Assembly: GCA_032622095.1 (NCBI GenBank)
Contig: CP136069.1
Location: 126,933,450-126,997,449 of the forward strand
Length of the DNA: 64,000 nt
Direction of reading: 5' to 3'
Origin: Siphonodentalium dalli
Lineage: Eukaryota; Mollusca; Scaphopoda; Gadilida; Siphonodentaliidae
The translations under genes were made by a program, and so were the position numbers. The notes beneath the pieces were generated by a model. That model had not been told where the DNA came from. It saw only the letters and a program-made list of their open reading frames with translations, and did no database searches. Shown piece by piece: positions 22,201 through 37,200 of the stretch (positions within the stretch are counted from its first letter, which is position 1; each line of letters opens with the position of its first letter).

Positions 22201-25200
22201 ATAAACATTATATTATATGCTTAGTAGTCCCATATACTCATTTAAGTTAGTGTATGGTCACTAGTCAATGAGTGGCTTGGGTTTTCTCCCCGTATAAGCA
22301 TAATGTTTCAAACGATCGTGTGTGCAATTGTTTTATTAATCCAGTATCCCTCAATTATAATTTGATTACGTTTTGTACACGGAAATTCCAATTTTAAGAG
22401 ACGCCATTTTATGGCTGGAGCCATAAAATCAATTTATATTAAATTATTAACTTTTAAATTATTAAATTTTAAGATAGCCTATTAACCTGAGCGTTTACAG
22501 AATACATCTTCGACTCAAATTACTTATATTTCTATATAGTATCGATAATAGATCGTTGTTATCACCGGGAATTTATTGAAAATGGCGTACAGTACCCCTT
22601 TAACCCTTTGGCGAGTAGAACGACATATATGTCGTCTATCGGTTGAGGAAGTGTTATTTTATGTAGACATAACTTCAATAAATTATCTGATTTATAAATG
22701 ATTTGTATATGAGTTATTTTAATTAATATAATGTCCCACATGTATAAGTGCAATCGATTATGATAACACACGTTAACAAAAAATGCACATAAATTAAAAC
22801 GAATTATTGGACCCTTTTGACCCGAACTTGTTAATAATTATTTCTATGACGTTGACGTTAAATTTACTCATGACGTCATGTATATGACGTTATAGATACT
22901 CTCCAAAGGGTTAAGGAAAAATTTATAATAATTCTAAAAATTATATTTTTCCGCCAAGGAAAGCCCTCACTGAACTATTTGGATTAGAATGCAAGCCCAG
23001 GAGGAGGCACGAGCAATAAATTTAATATCCAAATTTGATGGAAATGTACTCTTCCAAACCGATTTCAAGCAAATGGGATTTATTCATGAATCGGCTATAA
23101 TGTGTTATGTGAAAGAGCTCATATGTTTAAGATTCCGGCATTGCTCAAACTTGTACCTCCCCCCTTTGTTTTTTGGAAGAAACATCCCAGGTAGTGCCAT
23201 ACCAGTCGTGCCAGATAGAAACCGAGCAAGTAGAGACATCTTATTCTTTCTTCTCGTCATCCTTTTCTCGTTGTCATGTGATGAGATTGATGGCTGTATA
23301 TATACCTTTCAAAATTGTTAGCAAAATGACGGTACGCGGCAGCAAGTCTTACCCATCCAGAACAGCCTCCAAAGGCACTGATGCTGTGGCTTTCGCCCTT
23401 GAAGATTGGTTTCCTGAATCAGTGATGTAAGCATCCTACCTGCCACTGGTCCTGACTGCTGTAGCAGGACCATGGGGCCAGAACCGAGCATGACCGAGGT
23501 AAAGACTGGCATGGTTGGTGTTAATTTGTGGTAATTCAATTTAAACAAGATTTGACCTGTATCCTGTGATGCAGGTTGTACAAGAAATCACCTCGGTCTA
23601 TTTCATTCATAAAAGAGCGGTCCCAAGATTCTAGCTCATTGTTGACAAATCCATTAGACGCATAGAAGGTATGTCAGTCCTCCTCCCCTCCTTAGTCAAG
23701 AGACTAACCACAGGTAAGATACAGTCTTTTCTCGTGTATTGAGGACCATGAGTTTCAATTTCGCATGTGCAAGAACATAGCGGTGTCCTGGCTTACAGTG
23801 TGGAGAATGTTTTATACACTTTCGGAAAGTCCGCCGATGGTGGAGCAGGCCTGGACATATCCCAGGGGGACAAGACCCACTCTCGTAATGGAGTGGGCCA
23901 CGGATGGTGGGGAAGAGTCAGAAGTCTCAGTCCTTCCCAGGAGATGAAAGCAATTGCTCTCGCACCTGTGTGCACTTGCAATTTTTTAATTCATGGGTGC
24001 TAAACTTGCACAAGTTGGTCCCTCATGTCAAAATGTTCATGGTCACTGAAATCGTTGATTCCATATTTGAATGTATAGTGAAAACCGTTCCCATCTCAGT
24101 TAAATAATGGGAATGTGAAAGTGCAACTGAAAATATCTAGGTCTATCCCACAATGATATTGTATTTGAGAAAAACCCAACGATTATATTACGGGCGCAAT
24201 TACATTCATCTTCTGAATTGCGAGAACAAATAAGTGCTCTTGCTGTGTTTCCTCGTGGGAAGGACTGAAGTCTGGTCGGCTGGAGCGCTGTTGGCAGCAC
24301 ACGACAAGTCTTCCCCACCCAAATGCTCAGGTGCTGGGGCGTTCGCCCTGGAAGATTGGTTTTCCGAATCGATGATGGCAGCACCCTGTCAGTCACTGCT
24401 ACTGGGCAGTGGTCGTGCACAATATAAAGGCTTCTTGCAGAACGGCGCTTTATGTTTGTGATGATACAAATACTTTCATTTGTGGTATTCTGTTAGGTAT
24501 TCTATTTGCCAGATAATCATTGGATATGTAGCAATAGAAGGAGAAGAGCCATGTTTCGGACTCTTTGGAAATTGGCAGTGGTCGTACACAATATAAAGGC
24601 TTTTGATGTAACTGCGCTTTATACGCGGGACAATACAAATGCTGTCCTGTCTGTTATTCGCCAGATAATCAATTGGATATGCGGCAATAGAAGGAAAAGA
24701 GACATATTTTGGACTCTGTTGGAAATTACATTGGCAGAGGCCAATATAAATGTATGTCCTGTAACCATGCTTTATGTGAGTGAAGTCTATTTGTCATATG
24801 ATTGGTTCAATATATGTAAATAGAAGGCAAAGAGCCAAGTGATGGACTCTGTTGGAAAGGCTATTGGAAGTGCATCTGGGGCATGTGACAATATATATGC
24901 GTACTAGTTCGCCTTTACTATTCACGGTTTAAAAGCGTGGAAGTATGGAAGTATCGGTGAAACTTGTCGCCATATTGATGCATATTCAGTTCTTACGCCA
25001 TTGTTTTGATCATATGGTATTGTGGCGATGAGGCACTGATACCGTAATATTTCCTTATTATTGGACGCAATTAATTTGAGTATATCGATAAACACTAATG
25101 TCTGAGGATAAGATGTCAGATGTTGTCTATTTGGTTACGTTGATCACATGCAGTACCGCACAAATATAGACAATTTTAATTGAGAACCTGTGGCTATGTG

Positions 25201-28200
25201 AAATCATCTGCCGGATGAGAATATGTAAAAAACATTGATGTACTTGAAATTTGTCATCACACTGGCTAGCCAATGAATCATTTCAATACTTCGACCATGT
25301 CCTGCTAGAACAAGGCGCTCGGCAGGGGAGACACAGTATGCTTTTTGGTACCAAGTTCACATTGGATATGATGACTTGGCACCAGTTGCCAGAGGGCTTA
25401 CATCAAGGCCCTCATCCCAGATGTCTCCAAAGATTTCTTACCACGTACAGAATTATCATTGGATAGTTAAGCAAACTGTAGCAGAACGGTCAGGTTAATA
25501 TGCTGACATATCTTTGCAGACTGGGATCAGGGAATTCCATGCAGCCAAGCTGAATGGAGTGATTGCAAAGAAACAGACACTAGTGTCACCGGAAAATGAC
25601 AGATTATGATTGATGGAGATTTCCTTTCGATAATTGAAATGAAATTCCTTTGTCGCCCAATCTTGTGTATCATATTATCCAAGGCCCGGATCAAACCAGT
25701 CACCCGATGAGTAATAACCTGACTCTGTCAGTCATACTTTACATGCATGTAAAGAATGAGACACTATTTATTATAGCGACACAGCATTATTTGAACAGAG
25801 GTCATATAATACTCTTACATATTATAATGAACATAATCGCCTTGTTACTAACAATTGTTCCGATACAATGAGTTATAGAATATGGAATCGCAAGAAAAGA
25901 GTCATGATGTTCCAATAAATACCTTGCAGTCGCAGGAACATTCGCGATAATGTTGCAAGTATCCAAATACAAACAACAAATACAAGCCCGCATGGTCATA
26001 CATTCTGGCTAGCTTATATTTGTAGGTATTAATCGTGAAAACACAATTAAAGATAACGACCTGTTTGATATCTATAATGATGTCCTTAAGGTCTATGATA
26101 ATCATGTCCCAAATGTCAGTTGAGTTCCGGTTGCTAAACGGCAACATTACAGTTTGTTCAAGCAAAAGAAATGTCATTGGACTATCTTTTTTATTCAGTC
26201 ATGTATATTATTGCCAAAGGAGACATTTCTGTCCTGGGCAACTTACTGTGAACTAACAGAGCTGTGACATGTATGCTTTAGCTAGTGATGAGCCGATTGT
26301 CAAATAGAGCCGTGCGCCGATTGCCGATTATTTGAGATCACAATCGGCCGATTCAGGTACCGATTCCGATTATTTCAATAATGTATAGCAGAATATGTTA
26401 TATGTGTTATATAATACTTAGAATTAGAAGCTATCAACAAACGTAGTAATATGCCAGTACACTGTATACATAAGTATATGTTTGGGTAAGTAGATAGGTG
26501 GGTATGGGCAGACTAGTGATCGAATACAGGCAACATACCCATGTATTCTAGGCTATTCCACAACAATTTTTTTGAAAGTTTGATGTAGCCACGTGCATGA
26601 CGACATGTCCATGGTCCGTTTTTGATAACAATTCATCAAACGGCATTTTTCTTTGATCCCAATTCAAAGACATCACGTCAAAGGAAATGAGCCGACTGAA
26701 CTAGTTGCAAGTTACACCATGTTCATGTCAATTTCACAGACACGATTCGATTTCGGCGTGGTCATCATAATAATCATTTGTGGTGACATATACGTGACGT
26801 CACACGAGGCTGACTGGATGGGTAGAGGATAGCTGCTATCCGTGATTAGGTGTTGTCTTCAACTATTTAAAGTCACGTGACATGCACTTTCGGTTTCTAT
26901 AGTAGTGTTTATACCTGTTACGCTGTATGTACTATATAGATAGCTTTGTTGTACTGCGTATGCATACATTTTGATTTTTGATAGTTTGACATACATAAAT
27001 CAAAATGTCTACATGTTGACGAACAATAAAGTTACCTATGGGCGTACATGAGTCCCATGACATGTACGTTGTGTACATCACAATGCTAAAGAAATCAATC
27101 GAATTATTATGCGCAATCACGGCGTCATGCTCGCTGCCTCACTCTAACTCAAAGTGTCACGTGCTTCCCGGCGACCCCCACTAATATATTGTTCACACAT
27201 GGACCCAGGTACGGCCGGGGTATTGCAGAGGGCATGTATGTATATCAAGTTTGTGTTTGGTATCACTTTCCCCATGTTTACTGGTCATTTATTCAACAAA
27301 ACATCGTCATATTTAAAACAGTTTATTAAAGAAAAACAAGCACTCATTTATTATTTAGACAATCGGAAATCCCGATGTTCAAACCCGAGTACCGATTGTC
27401 ATCCGATGGGCCACAATCGGCCGATTCCGATTGTCGTTCCCGATTATCGGCTCATCACTAGCTTTAGCAGTATACACGATATGAACTTAGCGATGAGTCG
27501 ACTTCGTGAAAATTGAAACAGAACATGTGTAGCACGAAATTAGGAGACTTCACATACCATTCCAAATCGGACGAGTTATTCCAGCGTATATGTTGCACAA
27601 TAATGCAATATATGTGTTCCACAAGTAAATTATGTGAGGCTGTAGTCATTGCCAAAATGGCTAGCTATGTCCAATTTTGTAAGGCGAATCCAATCACTGA
27701 ATTTAGAAGTCGACATTGAGTTGATAAAAAACACGTATTTTTTAACAAATGACGTAACGCATAATATGAAACAAAAAGTTTCTGTGCGTTAATTAACGAC
27801 CCGTAGGCGACGGATAAATTGCAAATTTGTTATTAACAATGAATATTGAGTTGATAAACTCGCAAGTTAGAAAAATACTCCCTTAAGTAAACACGTCTGA
27901 TCGCCACAGGAGGGAAATAAAACTGACTAGATTTCATTGTTAGAACGCGGGAGTTACACGGGACGCATTCATGCGTGGCTAATCCGAGCGCTGATCGACC
28001 CCGGTAGTAGACAATAGACGGACAATAAATTTTAACCCTCCTGATGACACAAGGCCGGAGATATAATCCATATAGTTCAGTGAGGGCTTTCCTTGGCGGA
28101 AAAATGACTTGATAACACTTGTATTTACTTGTGTTTTCAAAAATGACATCGCATCGACACTTTCAACAAAACACCCAATGAACATAACAGATAGCATAAA

Positions 28201-31200
28201 TGTACTTGATTTTTATGACTGGAAGAAATTATTAATGACAGGCAAAAACCTATTGCTGCCTCTCTTTTTGACAGGTACAAAAATTTTAGTTATTTCCAGA
28301 TTTGGCCAGTGGACTCATGTACTTTTTGTAAAGTAGTATTCACAGAAGATGAAGTCCAACCTGATGTACACATGCCATTAAGTAAAGTTATTTTTCCTAG
28401 ATATGAAACTGAGTGAAAACTATTTTTGAAATGATAGCAAAGGCTTTACCTGAAATCGTGTAGTGTCAATTCATCGACATGTGTGCCCTTGTCAGATGTA
28501 CCAATTGTCAGATCATACCCGTCTGTGTACGGTGACTCCGTGAAAATAGTACTGAGCCTACTTGCCATCCTGACACTATAGCCCCAGTATAACCCTGCGT
28601 CCGTCCTGGGAGCAGCAGGGGACACAACTGTCCCTTTTGTTTTCTTATCTGGCAGGATAGAATTATATAAAAGTCATTGTCAATTAACAGCACATCATTT
28701 AATGTTTTAGCTATCAGTACCAATCCCCTAAACAATTTTCCAGAGGTATCCAAGCCTGTGTTTAGTGTGCCTGTCATTTGCAGAATGAGGTCCCCAGAGG
28801 GTGAATTTAGTGACGCTATCCCACATAGCTGGCTAGCATCACTAAATTCACCCTCTGTGTACATAATTTTGTAGAGGTATCCCAAGTCTGAGTTTAGTGT
28901 GCCTGTCATTTGCAGAATGAGGTCTCCAGAGGATGAATTTAGCAGGCTAGCATCACTAAATTCTCCCTCTGGGTACCTCATTCTGCTTAGGCCTTGTCTT
29001 AGAAACTTCTTCATATAATAGAATCTATTTAATTTTTAGTTTAGATTCTCAATATCCCCAAATGCACAAGTTGACCACAGCATTTTCTTCTTCCCAATCA
29101 GATTATTATAACTCAGTGCTAACATCGTCCATGAGTGGAGCCCGTTCATTCTTGCCCGACTGAATAAACAAAATTATCCTTTTTTCCAGTTAGCCAAAGA
29201 CGATGTTCATAGTCCAGTTGACCCTTGGAATTGCTCCAACTAATATTCAGATGTCCAGCAAATGATTTCACAATAACATGTGATAGTTTTCCATCTGTAT
29301 TGGGTGACATTTGATTGATATTTAGATGAAAGAACAAATACATGCCTAGTTTGTACATTTGAGATATTCAATTTTAAACCAAAATGTTCTAACCAAATCC
29401 GAATAGATTATTGGAACTGAATCAAATAATGTATCAAATATCAATAACCATTCCATGCCTGGAGCTTCTGCAATTTTGCAAGAACCCTGTGCCAATGCAT
29501 TCTCTTATATATATGAGTCTCCAATAGGGAGCCTTGCATATATAAGAGAATACATTGGCCTAACAATATTTACCTTGACTTCTTAAGTCAGTGCAGGGAT
29601 TCTCTTATATAAGCTCCCTATGGGTGATTCACATATATATGAGAATGCACTGGCACAGGATCTCTAATGCTGCACCATTGCAGCTCCCACCATGAAAGGG
29701 TTAATGAAACATTGCTGTTTTTAACTACCTACAGTAATGCACTAAGTAATCGACTCCTTAAACGCAGCAGAATTATGGGTAACTTTTCAGGATTTAGTCG
29801 GAAATATGGCTTGTTGCCATTCATCGGAAAGCTATACGGCATTACTGTAATTAACTAACCTTCATAATTATCTATTTTGAGGGTGACTCTTACACCTTCC
29901 TTTAATTTTCTGTCTATTTGAACATCGGCCTGTAATTAGAGATGCATGCAGCATAATTATATACATTAAACAGACATGGCTCATTCAAATCCCAAAATTA
30001 GGCCAAAAAAAAAAAAGGTTTTGGTTCTCAGGCCCCGCCGCATTGAATAAAAAGGGCCGCATTTTTTTTTTATCACCATGTTCATAGCAGATATGTGTTG
30101 AATATTAGTGTGCATTGAGCTCTAACATGTAATGTGTTAAAAAGTGACTTGCAGGCTTACAACATGAAGTAGATGACTACAATTAAAATGAAAGTGTCAA
30201 TGACACTGTAGCTCAACTTGGAAAGGGAGTCAATGGAGCGATTAGGAATGTGGAAAGTTGAATGTCTAATACTAGTTTATAGACATGAAGAGAAAAGTAA
30301 AATCCAAGATGGCTGCTGGCGGCCATGTTTTCGGCCGAATGACCCCAAAATGAGTCGTTCCCATCTACATGTCATCGTTAACATCCATGACAAATTTTAT
30401 GATGATCAGACTAAAGGTACGACATGTAGCCCGTGCTAAAGGATTTAGTCATACAAAGAGTAAAATCCAAGATGGCTGCTGGCGGCCATGTTTTTTGGCC
30501 GAATGATCCCAAAATGACTCGTCCCCATCTACATGTCATTATTAACATTCATGACAAATTTTATGATGATCAGACTAAAGGTACGACATGTAGCCCGTGC
30601 TAAAGGATTTAGTCATACAAAGAGTAAAATCCAAGATGGCTGCTGGCGGCCATGTTTTCGGCCGAATGACCCCAAAATGAGTTGTTCCCATCTACATGTC
30701 ATCATCGTTAACATCCATCACAAATTTTAAGACGATCAGACTAAAGGTACGACCTGTAGCCCATGCTAAAGAATTTAGTCATACAAAGAGTAAAATCCAA
30801 GATGGCTGCTGGCGGCCATGTTTTTTGGCCGAATGACCCCAAAATGACTCGTTCCCATCTACATGTCATTATTAACATTCATGACAAATTTTATGATGAT
30901 CAGACTAAAGGTACGACATGTAGCCCGTGCTAAAGAATTTAGTCATACAAAGAGTAAAATCCAAGATGGCTGCTGGCGGCCATGTTTTCGGCCTAATGAC
31001 CCCAAAATGACTCGTTCCCATCTACATTCCAATTTCAACAGCCATGACAAATTTTATGATGATCAGACTAAAAGTACGACCTGTAGCCCGTGCTAAAGAA
31101 TTTAGTCATACAAAGAGTAAAATCCAAGATGGCTGCTGGCGGCCATGTTTTTGGGCCGAATGACCCCAAAATTACTCGTTCCCATCTACATGTCAATATT

Positions 31201-34200
31201 AACATCCATGATGATTAGACAAACAGTACGGCCTGTAGCCCGTGCTAATGGATTGAATTTTGAAATCCAAGATGGCCACTGGCGGCCATGTTTTTTTACC
31301 GAATGACCCCAAAATTAATCATTCTGGTTTAAATGTTGATGTCAACAGCTATGACAAATTTCATAATGATCCGACCAAAGGTACGACCTGTAGCCTGCAT
31401 TGTTGACGCCTTACGTACACACGTACACACGCACACACGGACGACAAAGCCATGGCAATAGCTCAAACTTTACAAAGTAAAGTTGAGCTAAAAATGATTA
31501 GCTGATCCTCATGCTCTTCTTACAATTAGTCATTGTGAACAACTTACACTAATTGTAACTTTATACAATTGAAAGGCACCGGACTGAATTCAGGATCACA
31601 TATTAGAATGGGGAGGTATCAGTTTTTAGACAACAATAACAGTAGTTAATGTCAGGGGCATTATTTATGGTTAGGTAATCCCAGTCATACACTGGTAGTA
31701 CAATGTCATTTTGATATAAGACTAAATGAGTTTATATGCATAACAGTTCCCTCTACCTTTCTGGTTATTACTATAGACAGAGGAAGGTAACTTTGTCCAT
31801 GCTCACTATGCGCAGAAAAAAATAAAAAATAAAAATAAAACCCTCCCTACCTCATTGATTTGAAAAAGAAATTGCCCCGAGAACCAAAACACTTTTTTTT
31901 TTGGCCTTATGTATACAACTTACATCATTTGATAAAGAGGTATCACAAAAGAAACATATCATGGAAGATTTCCAAACAAACTCATCGATATACTGCAGAC
32001 CTTTTTCCCCAGGAAGGGGGATAGAGCCCGAAGCCGCCATCGCACGCCGCCGCCACCAGCCATATTGGCCACAAGCCGGCGCCAGCCATATTATCTCTAA
32101 CGCCAGCCGCATGAAAAAATCTCCGCCGCCAGAATTGTAAAATGGCTGAGCCGTGTGCATGGACTTATATGTTAAGGACAACTGTACTGCGAATCGCAAA
32201 TAACTAAACCGCATTGCCTAATATTGGCATACTCGTATGGACACGGTATGGTTGTTACACTATTAGAACACCCGGGGCCTCTCATTGTGGAATAGACTAT
32301 TCCAATGCATGCTTTCATATAACGGAGTGGGAGCATCCATTCAGTATTGAAAGGGTTTAAATTATAAATTGTTTATTTCGACACGACTCAGTCTCAGACA
32401 TCGCTGACATTTGTCAATATATGCACATAACCTGTAGAAGAGAATAGAAAATAGTTTGAAATATTATATATCAATACTATCGGATTCAGCATTCAATGAT
32501 GCATGCATATATCGCAAGATACCAGTGATGATAGCCGTCTGAAGTCGACAGAAGTCCCAATGTAACTTATACCAATTATATAGATGGGAAACTACATAGT
32601 ACATCCCTGCCAGTCCTCTACTGAGTCCTTCGTGTATTTCGCCATAATGGAAAAGCCCAACACCAAAATAATACGCGTGGTCTGGAATTCTACGGGTTCA
32701 CAACAAAAGCCAAAACAATAGGGTGTCTATAACCGCGAATTAGGAAAATTTCGGAGACGAAATACGCTGAATGATAACGTCTCAGCCAGCTGAGCCGCCA
32801 TATTTCGTCAGCCACGAACGTCGCGACTGAGCCGGCTTAACTAGAAAATTGGTTGAGCCAGCCGTGAAAACTAGTTGTCGTGGCTCTGGGGTCTAAAGGA
32901 GGACCACCAACACTGACGATTAGTAGGTCAAGAAATCATGCACTTGATAGCTGAATAAGACATGATCAGTAGCACATGCCATATGGATAGTTGTCTACAG
33001 TCATGGGTAACTCTTTGTCAGTGAAAGTCAAACTAATCATCACATCAAAGAGACCAGTGACATCAAAGAAATTTGTCCATGCACTCGTTTTCTGTAACAT
33101 CATCACTCTTGAAATGTTGTTCAAAGTGCCAGTTGAAAAAATTCTAATCAATATGAGTCACAAAGAAGGTTTTTATAAAAATAAAACTATGCCCTAACAA
33201 TGCCCGGAGATCAGCAAAAATTATTCTGTTTTATTCCACTGAGAGACCAGAAAACTTATTGCCATCAACAATAGAAAAATGCTCCGGTACAAGACGATAT
33301 AATATGGAATATTCTGGTAATAAAAGCAGACAACAAATAGATGAATAAATAGATAATGACTTTCAATGGTTAGATATATAATCCCACGATTATCCCGGCA
33401 AGTATAGCTTTAGGCAACTTCAAATAGATCGGGCCGGGATTGAATGTGAACAACTTCTTTGATCAGAAAGGGATATTTTAGGGAAATGTTTAGCCCAATG
33501 GTTCAGAGAGATAGGGAAACAACATTATCACAGATATATTTTAATAATTTTTTTGGCAAAACAGATCAAATGTCCACAGTTAGTTCAAATTTGGAAGGCG
33601 ACTTCGTTTTCGCCTCGCAGACATCTGAGGGTGAAGTCGTCATCTCGAAGGCGAGAACTTCGCTCCAGTCACCTCCTAGCTTTGGGCCTGAAGGGAACTA
33701 CTCGTTAATGCGTATTCAGTATAGAGAGGGCTAAACAGGGCTTCAACTTAAAACAGTACTATATCAACCAATATATAACGATTTGTTTTAAGTCAAAGGA
33801 GACTTGTACATGTACTGCCACTACACTCTGCCTATAGATACAGAGGACAAATCTAATAAAGCTTATTAAAATCTTGGTTACGAACCCTGTGAAGTCCAGC
33901 ATCGACAAATGATCCTTTACCCGGCTTGGAGTTTTTATTTAATACAACACCTTCTCTATATGGGCATCGATCTTCTGATCTCATGTGATGCGGACAATCT
34001 AATGGATTCAGCAGACCTGCAAAATTAAACCATTCTAAGTATAAAATTTATAAAACTGCAAAAATTGTATTTAATATTCGTCCAGTGATCCAACCAAAAG
34101 TTTTTGTGCTTGGTCACACACACATCACACATAACCTTTTATATTTGTACGATATTTCGACCGAAAGCAGCAAGTTTTCCTCTTCGATATGAAAACTTCG

Positions 34201-37200
34201 GTGTTGGGTTGTTCCGATATTGCAAAATTGGAACCAGGTAAAATGGAACAATTTGAAGTAATAACATAAGTAAATGAAGTTAAACTTCCCTCAGTAACTT
34301 TCTCTTGCATAAATAAAGGAAAATTGTTTCTTTTTCAGAAATTGTATTAGTTTCCACCTTCAGAAGGACAGATGTAAAATCTTTATATAAAACAACTTTT
34401 CCGGCACATTTCGTTCTTTTTAGCCATCTGAACATGGTGCAATTAGAAAGTAAAACTACTCGGGAATTTCCCACTGATGACCATGACATTTATTATTTAA
34501 ATGATAGATCTAATTTTTATTTCGTTCAGGATTTTGGCAGGGTATCACATCTGTGTGGGCCTATCAACCTTAGTTATTCGCAAGTTATTAAATTGCACAT
34601 TTTTTATTGAACAATCAACTTTATAGAAGTCCACAATGTAATTTTTGCATCCGCGATACAAATGATCAACAAGGGCCAAAAATATCAATGTGGTGGTGCC
34701 TGAGATACAAATATTTAATTTTGGATGGCCTAAATTTACTTATTTTGATCGTAATTCGCAGTAAATCTCTTATCGGATCAGCAATTTGCCATGATTGAGA
34801 CTGCTAACAATATAGAGTTCTCCTTCCTGGTATGCTCCAAATGTTTTCTGTTTTCGCGTAGATTTCAGTACTAACAAGGGTTGCGCATCAAAGATGGCTT
34901 GGTCGAGTTTTTTTTTGCCCATGAGTGCATCTGTCTGACCGAGAATCATTAAAATTGGATGACTAAAGAACCATAACTCGGAACCAAGAGCGTTCAAATT
35001 TGATAGCTCCCATCTAGAGCTGATCCTAAACAAGCATGTAAAGATTGTAAACAATTCTCCAATAAATGTGGGTTGCAGGATGTGCTGATGGATTCACATT
35101 TCGAACTCGTTGGAGATATTGTTGCAACAGACCCATATCCCAAATATCGGTCGACGTTTGTTTGAGTTATCGTGCTAATGGCCTTGCACCCAACTGGACG
35201 CCCACCCGTCGGTTGCCCGGACGCCCACCCACCTATGACCTCGCCATAGCAGAAGTCAAGTTTTTGATAAAACTCGACTTAAAATAGCCCCTAAAACTGT
35301 CTGATGAATGTCATAAGAAATTCTAAATAAAATTTATATTAATTGACAGAAGCTTTTCCAGACAGGTGTCCTTGATTCATATTTATTATTTGATACCCTG
35401 AAAACTATATAACACTCGTGAGGAAGAGATAGACCATATTTAAACATATTTATCTGCATAAATATACAATAGTTTACAATAATTAGGGAATGGGATTGGT
35501 GGAAAAGTGCATATGTCACTTGATGATACCCCCCCCCCCCCATCATTTTTCATAATCTCTGCACATAAATACCATAATTATACCTGCATACTGTAGGTCT
35601 TTGTGCATCGGGAAGAAGCTCTTCCGTAAATACTGCGGACATTCCAGATACTGTAATATTCTAGCCATCTGAACATTGGCTCGGCCTTTCTTCCCAATAC
35701 CATCATAGAACCCCTCTGTAGTCCTGTAATTAATTGCCAGTAGAATACTTAAAATCTATGAAGTATGAATGGTTTGTTTAGAATACAAATTCAACTGGAA
35801 TTTTCCTTTTTGAAATAAACATTTGGATGAGTTGGCACCAACAATGCACATCGGTGGTGATCAAATTTAAATGAAGCATCCTACAATACCAACACATAGG
35901 CGCCCTCGGTAATGCTTTACTACATCACAGCCTCAAGCACATCCATATTTTTCACAAGTGCTTGCCATTAATTGATATTCATGCAATGACAAATGCAAAT
36001 TCATGTTGATTGTACTCTTATCTTTTTCTGGAATTGTGATGTGAAAGCTGATATATTGTATTATTCTCGTTAATTTGTTATCTAGATCCTTGCCAAAACA
36101 TTATTGTCTTTCATAATTTTCTGTGGTGTATACAGTTAAACTTCGTTAAGTCGAACGTCGGTAACTCGAATACCCCACTTAAGTCGACGCCATCGCCTGG
36201 TCCCGGCTGAGCTTGTGAGCAAAGCCATTAGAATAATTACGGTTAAGTCGAAGGTGGATAAGTCGAAATTCCGCTTAAGTCGAAACGAAATTTAGTCCCA
36301 CCAGCCAGATTATAACACTAATTACTATGGTTAAGTCGAAGCGCCGTCTGCGACGCATCGCCATGTGATTATAACTCAGTGTGCTTCTATTCATTACCCT
36401 AAAAAGCTGTGAAGTTTCCTGGAGTCTTTATTTATCCTAATGCATTGTTTATTTAACATATTAACGAGGTGTGGGGGTCAATTTCCCCTGTGAGGATTAG
36501 TAGTGTTGACAGGCGAAATGAAAATCATATTTAAACGACCTGATACAGAGAATAATTTCATTCAGTCATGTCTTCCCAAAACGAAAACAATGTTCCAAAC
36601 GAAGAAATGCTATTGACAAGAAGGCTGAACTCAATCTGAATGTTCTCGATGCCATGACACTGATGCAGCAATCGTGGGCCATATCGGATCGATATGAATT
36701 CAACTGGTTGGAATTTGTGGTCACCAAATGGTCAAAACAGTTAAGTCGAACACTCGGATAACTCGAAGTAATCCAACGGTCCCTTGGGATTCGACTTAAC
36801 GAAGTTTAACTGTATATATATACCAAGATAAATGCCCCCTACTTGAAAAATATTATCAGCCTCAAACAGATAATATACTAATATATTATTTTTCAGGCAA
36901 AGAAAAGGAACTCTCTTTTTAAAAAGTGGCCCTTTTCTGAGAAGTTGAATAATTACTACATATATATATATAATAAAGCTGACACATTCAACTGATATCA
37001 TGGGTTTTCACAATTGGGTATTGAAAAAGAAAATTCCTCTGAAATCAGCTGAAACAATAAAGTTAAAATATTTTAAACTACACACTAAAATTTGAAGCAT
37101 CAGGTAGGAAATTATAAGCAAACAAATATTTTACTAATGTTGGCCACATTTAGAAAAATAATTTACCTCTCGGTGGAACCGCTTTCATCAAATATCACAA

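Larger units (their letters stand above)
21735..28107. mobile_element. 6.4-kb segment bounded by ~190-bp inverted repeats
   Basis: The left arm (21735-21918) and right arm (27912-28107) are inverted copies: CCCTCACTGAACTATATGGA, CATCAGGAGGGTTAAAATTT, CGTGTAACTCCCGCGTTCTA. A further piece of the arm start is at 22946-22985. The interior holds two TTAA elements, a degenerate tandem array and a hAT element, but no transposase that I recognise. It may be a large nonautonomous transposon, or two MITE copies in opposite orientation. Confidence 0.65.

Noticed and set aside
22989-23321. 110-codon plus-strand frame inside the 6.4-kb inverted-repeat region
   Set aside because: Examined as a possible transposase remnant; no DDE-type or other motif could be seen.
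28508-29014. 168-codon minus-strand frame
   Set aside because: It overlaps SPOUT1 exon 9 in another frame and then translates the hAT hairpin repeats; a shadow.
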